Notes: a model not told the origin generated them from the letters alone. A stretch of DNA of 45,934 nt from an uncultured Clostridia bacterium (GCA_947585615.1 CANPXD010000005.1:1-45934); one strand, 5' to 3'; counted from the stretch's first letter, positions 10,537-18,861 are shown. A program made the numbers and translations.

Positions 10537-11841
10537 ATGAAGCGCATAATTGCAAACAGTAATGCAAATTATCATAAAGATATTTTCCCCTTTGACATTC
10601 CCCCTATTGATCCTGCAAATCAAATTGAAAGAGATATTTTTATCACAGATACCACGTTCAGAGACGGACAGCAGGCAATGCCTGCCTTTTCAACGGAACA
10701 GATGGTATCCTTGTATAAAATGATGTCCGATCTCGGCGGCGAAAACGGACTTATACGTCAAACAGAGTTTTTCCCTTATTCGGATAAAGACCGTAAAGCA
10801 ATTGAAAAATGCAAGGAATTAAACTTAAAATTTCCCGAAATAACAACTTGGGTCAGAGCCGATAGGAAAGATGCGGATATACTTGAAGATCTGGAAATAA
10901 AGGAAACAGGCGTACTGATGAGCTGCTCCGATTACCATATTTTCAAAAAACTGAAAATCTCTAAGGAAAATGCCCTTGAAAAGTATATCAAAATTGCCGA
11001 AAGCATACTAGACCGCGGAATAATTGTGAGATGCCATCTGGAGGATTTAACAAGAGCCGACATATACGGCTTCGTTATTCCCCTGATAAACAAACTGAAT
11101 GAAACGGTCGGTAACAATAAACACGCAATAAAATTCAGATTATGCGACACGCTGGGCGTCGGACTGCCTTATGAATCGTCCTCTCTGCCGAGAGGCATTC
11201 CGACTTTGTTAAAAAAATTATACGCCGACACCGATCTATTGCCCGAACAGCTTGAGTGGCACGGACACAATGATTTTTACAAGGCAGTTGTCAACGGAAC
11301 ATCTGCCTGGATTCACGGCGTTTCAGCCGTCAACTGCACACTGCTGGGTATCGGAGAAAGAACAGGCAATATTCCGTTGGAAGCAATGCTTTTTGAATAT
11401 GCGTCGCTTAAAGGTTCGTTCGGCGGCGCAAATATGGAAATCATATCAAAAATCAAGAATTATTTCATTGATGAAATCAGTTATAATCTGCCGGAAAATA
11501 CGCCGTTTGTCGGAAAGAATTTTAACACCACAAAGGCAGGTATTCATGCTGATGGTCTGCTTAAAAGCAGTGATATATACAATTCATATGATACATATAC
11601 CGTTCTTCGTTCAAGACCCGGCGTATGCCTTAACAAAACCTCCGGCAAAGCCGGTATTGCATACTGGATTAATTCATACTATAATTTAAATAACGGCATA
11701 TCAAAGGATCATCCTTTGGTCAGTATTATCTATGAATACATCAACAACGAATATGAAAATAATGCAAGATTATCCTATATAAATGAAAAAGAAATTACTG
11801 CACTGATTGAAAAAACGGGGTGGGTCATTAAAAATGAGTGA
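10537..11841 (+). CDS. HMGL-like acyl-CoA/2-oxoacid condensing enzyme, candidate Re-citrate synthase
   Basis: The 434-residue protein belongs to the isopropylmalate/homocitrate/citramalate synthase superfamily, which condenses an acyl-CoA with a 2-oxoacid in a metal-dependent TIM barrel. Motifs seen: DTTFRDGQQ (R42, D43), the metal-binding HGHND at 242-246, and GERTGN at 273-278. It lacks the long leucine-binding regulatory domain of LeuA. The segment LEWHGHNDFYKAV and the overall pattern recall the Re-citrate synthase group of anaerobic clostridia (acetyl-CoA plus oxaloacetate giving citrate) from memory; homocitrate or isopropylmalate synthase activity remains possible. I chose the ATG at 10537 because GGTGG precedes it and an upstream TTG start would lie within the operator. 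It overlaps the GntR gene by 8 bases. Confidence 0.75.
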   Translation: MKRIIANSNANYHKDIFPFDIPPIDPANQIERDIFITDTTFRDGQQAMPAFSTEQMVSLYKMMSDLGGENGLIRQTEFFPYSDKDRKAIEKCKELNLKFPEITTWVRADRKDADILEDLEIKETGVLMSCSDYHIFKKLKISKENALEKYIKIAESILDRGIIVRCHLEDLTRADIYGFVIPLINKLNETVGNNKHAIKFRLCDTLGVGLPYESSSLPRGIPTLLKKLYADTDLLPEQLEWHGHNDFYKAVVNGTSAWIHGVSAVNCTLLGIGERTGNIPLEAMLFEYASLKGSFGGANMEIISKIKNYFIDEISYNLPENTPFVGKNFNTTKAGIHADGLLKSSDIYNSYDTYTVLRSRPGVCLNKTSGKAGIAYWINSYYNLNNGISKDHPLVSIIYEYINNEYENNARLSYINEKEITALIEKTGWVIKNE

Positions 11842-12478
11842 AAATTTAACGTTAAAAATTTATGATATATTGGAATCGAGAATTTTATCCGACTATTACA
11901 GCGACGAATACTACCTTAAAGAAAAGGAGATTTCCGAAGAATTCAATGTCAGCAGGACGCCTGTACGTGAGGCGCTGCAATTGCTTGAATCAAATTATCT
12001 GATAAAGCACAGCGGTTCAAACAAGGGTTATATTGTATGCAAATTCAATACAGGCGATATGATAAACATTTATGATTTGAGGGAAATCCTTGAATCATTC
12101 AGCGCGAAACTGTGCGCAAATAACATAAGTGAAGAAAAACTATTGCAATTAAATGAAATTCTGATATTAGAAGAATTCTATATAAAAAACTATAATCTTG
12201 AAAAAATAGTCTATTATGATAATAAATTTCATAACGCTATACACAGCCAGAGCAACAATGTTTTTCTTGAAAGAATGTTAAATCAGCTTCACCATTACAC
12301 CCTGCACTACAGAGAAAAATCATACAAATCGGAAGAACGCGCAAAGCTGTCATTTTGTGAACACAAACAGATTTTTCTGGCGATTCGGGACAAAAATCCG
12401 GCATTGGCTGAAAAAATGATGGCAGATCATATTAAAAACGCAAAAGAATATATGATAAAAATCAAAACCGCCGGATAA
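11834..12478 (+). CDS. GntR-family (FCD domain) transcriptional regulator
   Basis: This 214-residue protein has an N-terminal winged helix of the GntR type (about residues 5-70, including EFNVSRTPVREALQLLE) and a C-terminal helical FCD effector domain. Likely metal/ligand contacts of the FCD fold are visible as DNKFH, EHKQI and DHIKN. FCD regulators usually respond to small carboxylic acids. The start overlaps the upstream enzyme gene by 8 bases, so both come from one mRNA. The expected target is the operator at 10494-10520 on its own promoter. Confidence 0.9.
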   Translation: MSENLTLKIYDILESRILSDYYSDEYYLKEKEISEEFNVSRTPVREALQLLESNYLIKHSGSNKGYIVCKFNTGDMINIYDLREILESFSAKLCANNISEEKLLQLNEILILEEFYIKNYNLEKIVYYDNKFHNAIHSQSNNVFLERMLNQLHHYTLHYREKSYKSEERAKLSFCEHKQIFLAIRDKNPALAEKMMADHIKNAKEYMIKIKTAG

Positions 12479-12655
12479 CCGGTAATCATTCGAAGTTCCG
12501 ATTCCTTACAATTCAATATGTATCACTCCCTCTTTTTTACAGCCGGAATAATACTATGAACCGAATTACATTTTTTCCTATTCATTTTTCTTCACAAAAG
12601 CTTTGTTTTATCACATACTTTACCGGTTATTAAGATACGCTGTATACACGGCAAA

Positions 12656-12700
12656 GCAAAAGGTCTGAAGTGCAAACCTCAGACCTTTGCTTTATTTTTT
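12656..12700 (+). terminator. Terminator between the convergent GntR and Feo units
   Basis: GCAAAAGGTCTGA (656-668) pairs with TCAGACCTTTGC (679-690) and is followed by a T-rich run on the plus strand. It may also serve the minus-strand iron operon, whose last gene ends at 12692. Bases 12479-12655 hold no gene that I can see. Confidence 0.75.
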
Positions 12701-12868
12701 ATGGCAGATTTCCGATGACGGGCAACACTCGCAGCCGCAGTCACAACCGCACGAGCTTTTTCCTTTTTTTCTGTCTTTCACCATTTTGACTATAATCAGA
12801 ACAACAACGGCAAGTAAAACAAGACCAACTATAATCGTGGACAGATTTTTAGTTATAAAAGCCGCCAT
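12692..12868 (-). CDS. FeoB-associated Cys-rich membrane protein
   Basis: A 58-residue protein with one N-terminal membrane helix (about residues 9-28), a basic stretch (KMVKDRKKGK) and a C-terminal Cys cluster (CGCDCGCECC at 40-49). This matches the small FeoB-associated Cys-rich proteins found directly after feoB in Firmicutes, which are thought to assist ferrous iron transfer in place of FeoC. It starts 18 bases after the feoB stop. GGTGAAATATA before the ATG may serve as ribosome-binding site. It is short and easily missed by gene callers. Confidence 0.88.
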   Translation of the reverse strand: MAAFITKNLSTIIVGLVLLAVVVLIIVKMVKDRKKGKSSCGCDCGCECCPSSEICHKK

Positions 12869-12886
12869 TATATTTCACCAAGCCTT

Positions 12887-15316
12887 TCATACATTGACCT
12901 TTTCTTTTTTGGAAGTATTGACATTGACGCCAAGAGATTTTGCTTCCTTATAAGGTTTGAACAGCATATAGATTATGAAAGCGGCAACGGCAAGTGCGGC
13001 TATGACACCGATCATGCTTGCATTTCCGTTGAATATACTGCCGATTTGATATACCATAAGCGAGACAGCATATGCAAAGACGCACTGATAGCCGATTGCA
13101 AAGCAGGTCCATTTTGCACTGTTCATTTCTCTCCTGATCGCTCCGATTGCAGCAAAGCAAGGCGCACAAAGAAGATTGAAAATAAGGAATGAATAACCCT
13201 GAAGCTGTGTGAGATTTTCAAAATCAAGGACGCCGAATACGCCGACAACCTCTTCCTTTGCAACAAGCCCCATAACTGTGGCGATCGTCGCTTTGATTGT
13301 TCCGAATCCTATAGGAGCAAAAATATATTTAACTATATCGCCTATTCTTCCAAGTACACTGACCTCCAGATCCATATCAGGGTCAAAACCGAAGCCGCCG
13401 GCGGCAAGTGTTCCAAAATGAGAGCCTGCCCATACTATGATTGAGGAAAGAAGAATTATCGTGCCCGCTTTTTTAATGAAAGATGAAGCGCGCTCCCACA
13501 TACTGCGCATAATATTGCCGAAAGTCGGCCAGTGATATGATGGAAGCTCCATAACAAACGGAGCAGGATCACCTGCGAACATCTTTGTCTTTTTAAGCAT
13601 AATTCCCGAGGAAATGATTGCTGCAATACCAAGGAAGTAAGCGCTCGGCGCAACCCACCAGGCATTTCCGAAAAGAGCCGCGGCAATCATTCCTATAATC
13701 GGAAGCTTTGCTCCGCAGGGAATAAAGGTAGTCGTCATAATCGTCATCCTGCGGTCCCGTTCATTTTCTATCGTTCTTGAAGCCATAACGCCGGGAACAC
13801 CGCAGCCTGTGCCTATAAGCATCGGGATAAATGATTTACCGCTGAGACCGAATCTGCGGAAAATTCGGTCGAGTACGAAAGCTATTCTCGCCATATAGCC
13901 GCAGCTTTCAAGAAAAGCAAGCATAATAAACAGAACAAGCATCTGGGGAACAAATCCGAGGACGGCACCCACACCGCCTATAATACCGTCAAGAAGAAGT
14001 CCCTGAAGCCAGTCGGCACAATTGATTGCGGTAAGTCCCTTTTCAACCAGAACAGGAATACCTGGTATCCAGACCCCGTAGTCCTCTGTCGCAGGAACGC
14101 CATCTGCCTCAAGCGCGGCGTCTACAGTCTCTGAAATATCAAATCCTTCATTTGCAAGTGATTCACCATAGTTTGAGTATGCCTCATCAAATGCGCCGAA
14201 ATCTTCATCGGCAATAGCGGTCTGAATATCCTCCGCACCGATTACGCCTGCAGATGCTGCCGCGTCAACAGCAGCAACAACATCTTCTGTCCAGATGTTT
14301 TCTATCGCATATTCGATCATAGCTTCATCATAATCGCTTGTGCCGATGTTGAACAAATGAAATCCGTCGCCGAAAAGACCGTCATTTGTCCAGTCGGTAA
14401 CAAATGTTCCGACTGTTGTAACGGAAATAAAGTATACAAGAAACATTACAACAGCAAAAATCGGCAGCGCGGCAAAACGGTTTGTTACAACCCTGTCTAT
14501 TTTATCGGAAACAGACAGCTTGCCTGCCGATTTCTTCCTATAACAGCCTTTAATTATGGAAGCTATGTATATATATCTTTCATTTGTTATAATGCTCTCC
14601 GCATCGTCGTCAAGTTCATCTTCTGCGGCCTGAATGTCTTTTTCGATATGCGCTTTAACCTCATCAGCAAGATTTAACTGCTGAAGCACCTTTTCATCCC
14701 TTTCAAAAAGCTTTATTGCATACCATCTCTGCTGCTCCTCCGGAAGATTGTGAACAGTGATTTCTTCAATATGTGCGAGAGCGTGCTCCACTGTTCCGCA
14801 AAATCTGTGCTGCGGCATACTTTTTTCTCCATTTGCAGCATTTACCGCCGCTTCGGCGGCCTGCGCTATTCCCGTGCCCTTCAGTGCGGAAATTTCAACA
14901 ACCTTGCAGCCCATTGCACGCGAAAGTTCTTCTGTATTGATTTTATCGCCGTTTTTCTTAACAACGTCCATCATATTAACGGCAACAACAACGGGTATAC
15001 CAAGCTCGGTAAGCTGAGTTGTAAGATAGAGATTTCTTTCCAGATTCGTTCCGTCGACAATATTAAGGATTGCATCGGGACGCTCCGTTATAAGATAATT
15101 TCTCGCAACAACCTCTTCAAGAGTATAGGGTGACAATGAATATATACCCGGAAGGTCCGTGATGATTACATCGCTGTGTTTCCGCAGTCTACCCTCTTTC
15201 TTTTCCACCGTAACTCCCGGCCAGTTTCCGACAAACTGATTAGAGCCTGTAAGCGCGTTAAACAGTGTTGTCTTTCCGCTGTTCGGGTTACCTGCAAGTG
15301 CAATTTTAATGCTCAT
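12887..15316 (-). CDS. feoB: Ferrous iron transporter FeoB
   Basis: FeoB is the GTP-gated membrane permease for Fe2+. In 809 residues the N-terminal G domain shows GNPNSGKTT at 9-17, the switch T36, DLPG at 54-57 and NMMD at 114-117. A helical GDI-like region follows, and the membrane part starts near residue 285 with Gate-type motifs such as GFVPQMLVLF and the Cys-containing GTGCGVPGVM. An acidic, Ala-rich insertion of about 100 residues (about 312-415) follows the first membrane helix, longer than I expect for this position. AAAGGA lies upstream of the ATG. A DtxR-like box lies in the 83-base gap between feoA and feoB. Confidence 0.95.
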   Translation of the reverse strand: MSIKIALAGNPNSGKTTLFNALTGSNQFVGNWPGVTVEKKEGRLRKHSDVIITDLPGIYSLSPYTLEEVVARNYLITERPDAILNIVDGTNLERNLYLTTQLTELGIPVVVAVNMMDVVKKNGDKINTEELSRAMGCKVVEISALKGTGIAQAAEAAVNAANGEKSMPQHRFCGTVEHALAHIEEITVHNLPEEQQRWYAIKLFERDEKVLQQLNLADEVKAHIEKDIQAAEDELDDDAESIITNERYIYIASIIKGCYRKKSAGKLSVSDKIDRVVTNRFAALPIFAVVMFLVYFISVTTVGTFVTDWTNDGLFGDGFHLFNIGTSDYDEAMIEYAIENIWTEDVVAAVDAAASAGVIGAEDIQTAIADEDFGAFDEAYSNYGESLANEGFDISETVDAALEADGVPATEDYGVWIPGIPVLVEKGLTAINCADWLQGLLLDGIIGGVGAVLGFVPQMLVLFIMLAFLESCGYMARIAFVLDRIFRRFGLSGKSFIPMLIGTGCGVPGVMASRTIENERDRRMTIMTTTFIPCGAKLPIIGMIAAALFGNAWWVAPSAYFLGIAAIISSGIMLKKTKMFAGDPAPFVMELPSYHWPTFGNIMRSMWERASSFIKKAGTIILLSSIIVWAGSHFGTLAAGGFGFDPDMDLEVSVLGRIGDIVKYIFAPIGFGTIKATIATVMGLVAKEEVVGVFGVLDFENLTQLQGYSFLIFNLLCAPCFAAIGAIRREMNSAKWTCFAIGYQCVFAYAVSLMVYQIGSIFNGNASMIGVIAALAVAAFIIYMLFKPYKEAKSLGVNVNTSKKEKVNV

Positions 15317-15343
15317 ATTCTATAATCCTTTCCTTAAAATAAG

Positions 15344-15360
15344 ATTAGTTTAGACTAACT
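15344..15360. promoter_or_regulatory. DtxR/IdeR-type iron box upstream of feoB
   Basis: TTAGTTTAGACTAA at 15345-15358 fits the TTAG-N6-CTAA pattern shared with the boxes at 15922 and 15947. It lies 29 bases from the feoB start. Confidence 0.65.
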
Positions 15361-15399
15361 TTGGTGCGTCAAAATTCGATTTTTGAAAAAGTTTAGGGA

Positions 15400-15627
15400 T
15401 TAAACTTTCTCAATTTCAATCATCTCCGCATCTGCCTTGCGGATGGAAAGCTCATAACCGCGAACAGTTACTTCAACAGGATCTCCGAGCGGAGCAACCT
15501 TGCGGATGTAAACCTCAACGCCTCTTGTTATGCCCATATCCATGATACGGCGCTTTACGGCACCCTCACCATGCAGCTTAACAACTCTCAGCGTTTCGCC
15601 GACCTTTGCATTTTTTAAAGTATCCAT
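15400..15627 (-). CDS. feoA: FeoA family protein
   Basis: FeoA is a small SH3-like cytoplasmic protein that supports FeoB activity. The 75-residue product has the usual pattern KVGETLRVVKLHGEG, RRIMDMGITRGVEV and a beta-rich end. I start it at the ATG at 15627 because GGAGG lies 7 bases upstream; the in-frame ATG at 15645 would place that Shine-Dalgarno inside the gene. It lies between a second feoA-like gene and feoB. Confidence 0.9.
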   Translation of the reverse strand: MDTLKNAKVGETLRVVKLHGEGAVKRRIMDMGITRGVEVYIRKVAPLGDPVEVTVRGYELSIRKADAEMIEIEKV

Positions 15628-15651
15628 ATATATCCTCCTGTTCAAATACTA

Positions 15652-15864
15652 TCAAATCATAATTTTGCTTGCCATTTCCTTGCTTATTGCGACGCGCGAT
15701 TCTTTAACATTCACAATAAGATTTCCTCCAATTGCAGAAATGATATGGACTCTTCCACCCGTTACAAATCCAAGATTTTCAAGATGCTGCCTGACTTCCG
15801 GCTTACCGCCGATTTTTTTGATTATGTTTTCCTCGCCGATTTCGGCTAATGTTAAAGGCATCAT
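15652..15864 (-). CDS. feoA: Second FeoA family protein, first gene of the feo operon
   Basis: This 70-residue SH3-like protein (LENLGFVTGGRVHIIS, then GGNLIVNVKESRVAISKEMA) belongs to the FeoA family and differs clearly from the neighbouring copy. Paired feoA genes before feoB are common in Clostridia. It is the first gene after the iron-box promoter at 15944-15972. GGAGTGAT precedes an ATGATG pair, so either Met may start it. Confidence 0.9.
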   Translation of the reverse strand: MMPLTLAEIGEENIIKKIGGKPEVRQHLENLGFVTGGRVHIISAIGGNLIVNVKESRVAISKEMASKIMI

Positions 15865-15886
15865 ATCACTCCGCTCTTTTCTGCAG

Positions 15887-15900
15887 TGAGTTGCAACTAA
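15887..15900. promoter_or_regulatory. Weak iron box in the feoA leader
   Basis: TGAGTTGCAACTAA differs at one outer base from the TTAG-N6-CTAA pattern of the neighbouring boxes and has near-dyad symmetry. Confidence 0.4.
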
Positions 15901-15921
15901 CCGCTCATCAAAATAATATAG

Positions 15922-15935
15922 TTAGATTTCTCTAA
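15922..15935. promoter_or_regulatory. Iron box downstream of the feoA promoter
   Basis: TTAGATTTCTCTAA, within the perfect dyad GTTAGA-N4-TCTAAC (15921-15936), lies just downstream of the -10 box where a repressor would block the start. Confidence 0.65.
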
Positions 15936-15943
15936 CCGCAAAT

Positions 15944-15972
15944 ATATTAGCATAGACTAACCTGCTTGTCAA
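15944..15972 (-). promoter_or_regulatory. feo operon promoter with embedded iron box
   Basis: On the minus strand TTGACA (15972-15967) and TAATAT (15949-15944) are 17 bases apart. The spacer contains TTAGTCTATGCTAA (15960-15947), a TTAG-N6-CTAA box. The divergent DtxR-type gene at 16109 is the likely regulator. Confidence 0.75.
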
Positions 15973-16108
15973 TACTAAAATTTATTTTTTTTGATTTATT
16001 TGAAAAATCTTTAAATATGTGTTACACTTTATCTGTACATATGAAATTTGTTGCAGCGAAGCAATCTGATATTACAGTATATTACAGCGGAAAGGCTATG
16101 TGAATTGA

Positions 16109-16480
16109 ATGAGTATACATGAATCTGCGGAAAACTATCTTGAAACAATATTGATTCTGAAAAACAGAAAAGGCATCGTACGCTCAATAGACATAGTTAA
16201 TGAACTTGCGTTTTCCAAGCCCAGCGTCAGTGTTGCGATGAAAAATCTGCGTGAAAAAAAACTTATTGAGGTTGATGATAACGGCTATATTTCCCTTCTG
16301 CCCGAGGGACGCAAAATTGCGGAAACTATGTATGAAAGGCACACCGTTATATCCGATTGGCTTATTTCTCTCGGAGTTGATTCAAAAACTGCTGTCGAGG
16401 ACGCCTGCAGAATCGAGCACGTTATCAGCGCGAAAAGTTTTGAAGCCGTCAAAAAACTGATTAAAGAAACGCGCCATTGA
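16109..16480 (+). CDS. DtxR/MntR-family metal-dependent regulator
   Basis: A 123-residue protein with the DtxR winged helix (SAENYLETILIL, VRSIDIVNELAFSKPSVSVAMKNL) followed by the metal-binding dimerisation helices (MYERHTVISDWLISLG, DACRIEHVIS). It ends where MntR-type proteins end and lacks the C-terminal SH3 domain of IdeR/DtxR. It is transcribed divergently from the feo operon, and TTAG-N6-CTAA boxes lie between them, so it is the probable iron-responsive repressor. Whether it senses Fe2+ or Mn2+ cannot be settled from sequence; context favours iron. GGAAAGG lies 13 bases before the ATG, which is rather far. Confidence 0.88.
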   Translation: MSIHESAENYLETILILKNRKGIVRSIDIVNELAFSKPSVSVAMKNLREKKLIEVDDNGYISLLPEGRKIAETMYERHTVISDWLISLGVDSKTAVEDACRIEHVISAKSFEAVKKLIKETRH

Positions 16481-16502
16481 GCATATCCCCCCATCGTCTA
16501 TT

Positions 16503-16542
16503 AAAAAAAGCTCTGAATTGCTTTTTGCTTTTCAGAGCTTTT
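16503..16542. terminator. Bidirectional terminator between convergent genes
   Basis: AAAAGCTCTGAA and TTCAGAGCTTTT form a 12-base stem with A-rich and T-rich flanks on both sides. It serves the DtxR gene (+) and the lacZ-acpS-nnr-lipoprotein run (-). Confidence 0.85.
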
Positions 16543-17043
16543 CTAATCAAACAGGATACTGATACCGGCATCTTTAAAAATAATTGATTTATAGGAATAA
16601 TCATCAAACTGCAAAAGCGTAAAGCTTCCGAGGGAAGTCTTGCCGTCATATCTAAAGCCGTCGGCAGTCTTGGAAGCATCCGGCGCTTTGCCTGATGCAA
16701 TGCTTTCAAAAACTTCATAGACAGCCTTTGCGGGATTTGCAGCGTTAAGCCGCTGAGCAGGGAGAGTATATTCCATATCCGAATACCTGAAAACAGCTGT
16801 ATCACCGTTATAAAAGACAGAAAGACCACTCGCATTTGTTGATGTTGCAGTCACTGTTACCCCTTCGGAATTTCGTACAATTTCACAGCTATAAGAAAAT
16901 TCCCCCGTTGAAACGGACGCTTTCTGAGAAAAGTCCGCTATTTCGGGGGTATAGTTTTTTACTTTACAACCTGTCAAAAGCAGTGCAAGTAACAACACCG
17001 CAATCGGTATTATTTTTTTCAAGCAATCATTCCGTTTATTCAA
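16543..17043 (-). CDS. Small lipoprotein of unknown function
   Basis: The 166-residue precursor has a basic N-terminus, a hydrophobic segment and the lipobox LLTGC (Cys near residue 26), so it should be lipid-anchored outside the membrane. The mature part is beta-rich (GEFSYSCEIVRNSEGVTVTA, KTSLGSFTLLQFDDYSYKS). I recognise no named family. Its start overlaps the nnr stop by 8 bases, making it the last gene of the acpS-nnr run. Such lipoproteins next to acpS-nnr are seen in other Clostridia, as far as I recall, without known function. Confidence 0.8.
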   Translation of the reverse strand: MNKRNDCLKKIIPIAVLLLALLLTGCKVKNYTPEIADFSQKASVSTGEFSYSCEIVRNSEGVTVTATSTNASGLSVFYNGDTAVFRYSDMEYTLPAQRLNAANPAKAVYEVFESIASGKAPDASKTADGFRYDGKTSLGSFTLLQFDDYSYKSIIFKDAGISILFD

Positions 17044-18541
17044 ATTTACTCATCAGCGCACCCAAAAGCTCCAGCATATCAAAAACAGTCATGCCTCTGA
17101 CGCTTATTTCCTTGGCTGTTATATCACCGCAAAGCCCGTGGATATAAACGGCACACTGTGCCGCTGCAAGAGGCTCAATGCCCTGCGCAACAAACGATGC
17201 GAGCATACCCGTCAGCAAATCGCCTGTTCCGCCCATTGCAAGTCCGGGATTTCCCGTGGTATTCACAAAAACACGGTTTCCGTCGCTGATAACCGTATTT
17301 GCTCCTTTAAGCACAACAACACAGGCGTATTCTTTTGCGAAAGCTTTTGCCACATCTATTCTGTTAGCCTGAACATATCCAACACTTTCGTTTACCAGTC
17401 TTGCCATTTCGCCCGGATGGGGAGTCAGAATAACTGGCGCTTTAGAGTCCCTCAAGACATCTATATTCGGAATTACGGAATTTATGCCGTCAGCATCAAG
17501 AATTACGGGAACTTTGCTTTCCTTTATAACCTGATTTACAATGACCTGCGTATCATCGTTATTTCCGATTCCGCAGCCGATGGCAACACTGTCAGCCCAA
17601 TCAAGTTCTTCAAGAATGCGGGTAAGCGCACCCATTGAAAAAGTTTTGCTTTCATTTTCGCTTACGGGCATAAAGAGAGGCTGAACAAGATGAGATGTCA
17701 TAACACCGTATATTGATTTCGGAAAGGCGCATTTAAGAAGACCCACTCCTGTTTTAAGCGCGCCATGCGCGCAGATCACGGCGGCTCCCGGCATAGAGTA
17801 ACTGCCGCAGATATTAAGCTGCCTTCCGTGACTGCCCTTGTTGGAATTGACCTTTCGCTTTTCAAAGCAGCCTTTGACGAATGTTTTAGAAATGGTGTTT
17901 GCATATTTTCCGGAATAACATTCCTCCGGAATACCGATGTTTACCGTTACTGTTTTACCGCAGTATTCATTTGCAGGCGGAAGAACGTGACAGTATTTAA
18001 GCGTTGAAATTGCGACCGTCAAATCAGCTCTTACCGCATTCATGACAGTTCCGTCAGTTGCGTTTACGCCGCTCGGTACATCTATGCTTACAACTGTTGC
18101 TGCGCTGTCATTTACAGCGTCAAAAACATCACTGAAGGGAGCTTTTGGTTCTCCGTGAAAGCCTATTCCGAACACGCAGTCAACTATCAGTGTGCAGTTC
18201 ATATCACAATCCGCGAAGCGGACAACTTTTACGCCGCTTTCAACTGCTTCATTGAAATATTTAAGAGGTTCAGGCAAAACAGGCTCTTTATCACAAATTA
18301 CGATCCGAGCGTCAGCACCGAAGATTAGAAGTTCTTTTGCAATAACAAAACCGTCCCCTGCATTTTTTCCGTTTCCGCAAAAAACTAGAACTTTTCTATT
18401 TAAAATGTTTTCTCCGTAATGCTTTATGATTACAGCGGCACTTTTTCTGCCTGCGGCTTCCATAAGCTCGGCTTCGGTAAAATATTTTTCAAAGGCGGCT
18501 TTTTCTGCCTGTCTAATTTCGTCGGCTGTCAGTATTTTCAT
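17036..18541 (-). CDS. nnr: Bifunctional NAD(P)H-hydrate epimerase and ADP-dependent dehydratase
   Basis: This enzyme repairs NADHX and NADPHX: the N-terminal YjeF_N domain (about 1-210, with VFCGNGKNAGDGFVIAKEL) interconverts the epimers, and the C-terminal ribokinase-like domain (about 225-495, with LTPHPGEMARL and GGTGDLLTGMLASF) dehydrates the S form using ADP. At 501 residues both domains are complete. It overlaps acpS by four bases upstream and the lipoprotein gene by eight downstream, an arrangement (acpS-nnr) common in Firmicutes. Confidence 0.96.
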   Translation of the reverse strand: MKILTADEIRQAEKAAFEKYFTEAELMEAAGRKSAAVIIKHYGENILNRKVLVFCGNGKNAGDGFVIAKELLIFGADARIVICDKEPVLPEPLKYFNEAVESGVKVVRFADCDMNCTLIVDCVFGIGFHGEPKAPFSDVFDAVNDSAATVVSIDVPSGVNATDGTVMNAVRADLTVAISTLKYCHVLPPANEYCGKTVTVNIGIPEECYSGKYANTISKTFVKGCFEKRKVNSNKGSHGRQLNICGSYSMPGAAVICAHGALKTGVGLLKCAFPKSIYGVMTSHLVQPLFMPVSENESKTFSMGALTRILEELDWADSVAIGCGIGNNDDTQVIVNQVIKESKVPVILDADGINSVIPNIDVLRDSKAPVILTPHPGEMARLVNESVGYVQANRIDVAKAFAKEYACVVVLKGANTVISDGNRVFVNTTGNPGLAMGGTGDLLTGMLASFVAQGIEPLAAAQCAVYIHGLCGDITAKEISVRGMTVFDMLELLGALMSKFE

Positions 18542-18861
18542 AATTTACTCCATAAAATAACTGTTGCAACAGCATAGTCGCCGTCGTGACTGATAGAAAG
18601 ATCCGAGCAATTCTCAGCACCGCTGATAAACGGCTTCCCTGAAGCGTCGTGCAAAATCTCTATTGCGTTAAGACGGCAGTTAATGCCTGTTCCCTTAGCC
18701 TTGAGATACGCTTCCTTTGCGGCAAAAAGTCCTGCATAGGTTTGAGCGCTCTCCGCATATACAATTTCCTTTTCAGTGAAAACCCTTTCCGCAAAGCCTT
18801 TTATTTCAAGGCTTTTTTCAATTCTCGAAATTTTAACAATATCCGTTCCTATTTTAAACAT
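18538..18861 (-). CDS. acpS: Holo-[acyl-carrier-protein] synthase
   Basis: AcpS transfers 4'-phosphopantetheine from CoA to the Ser of acyl carrier protein. The 107-residue protein has the two family motifs, GTDIVKISRIE with the Mg-binding Asp near the N-terminus and FAAKEAYLKAKGTG in the middle. I start it at the ATG at 18861; longer readings would add 24 residues that belong to the lacZ reading overlap. The start lies within the last codons of lacZ (8-base overlap), so it may depend on lacZ translation, unusual for an essential gene. Confidence 0.95.
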   Translation of the reverse strand: MFKIGTDIVKISRIEKSLEIKGFAERVFTEKEIVYAESAQTYAGLFAAKEAYLKAKGTGINCRLNAIEILHDASGKPFISGAENCSDLSISHDGDYAVATVILWSKL

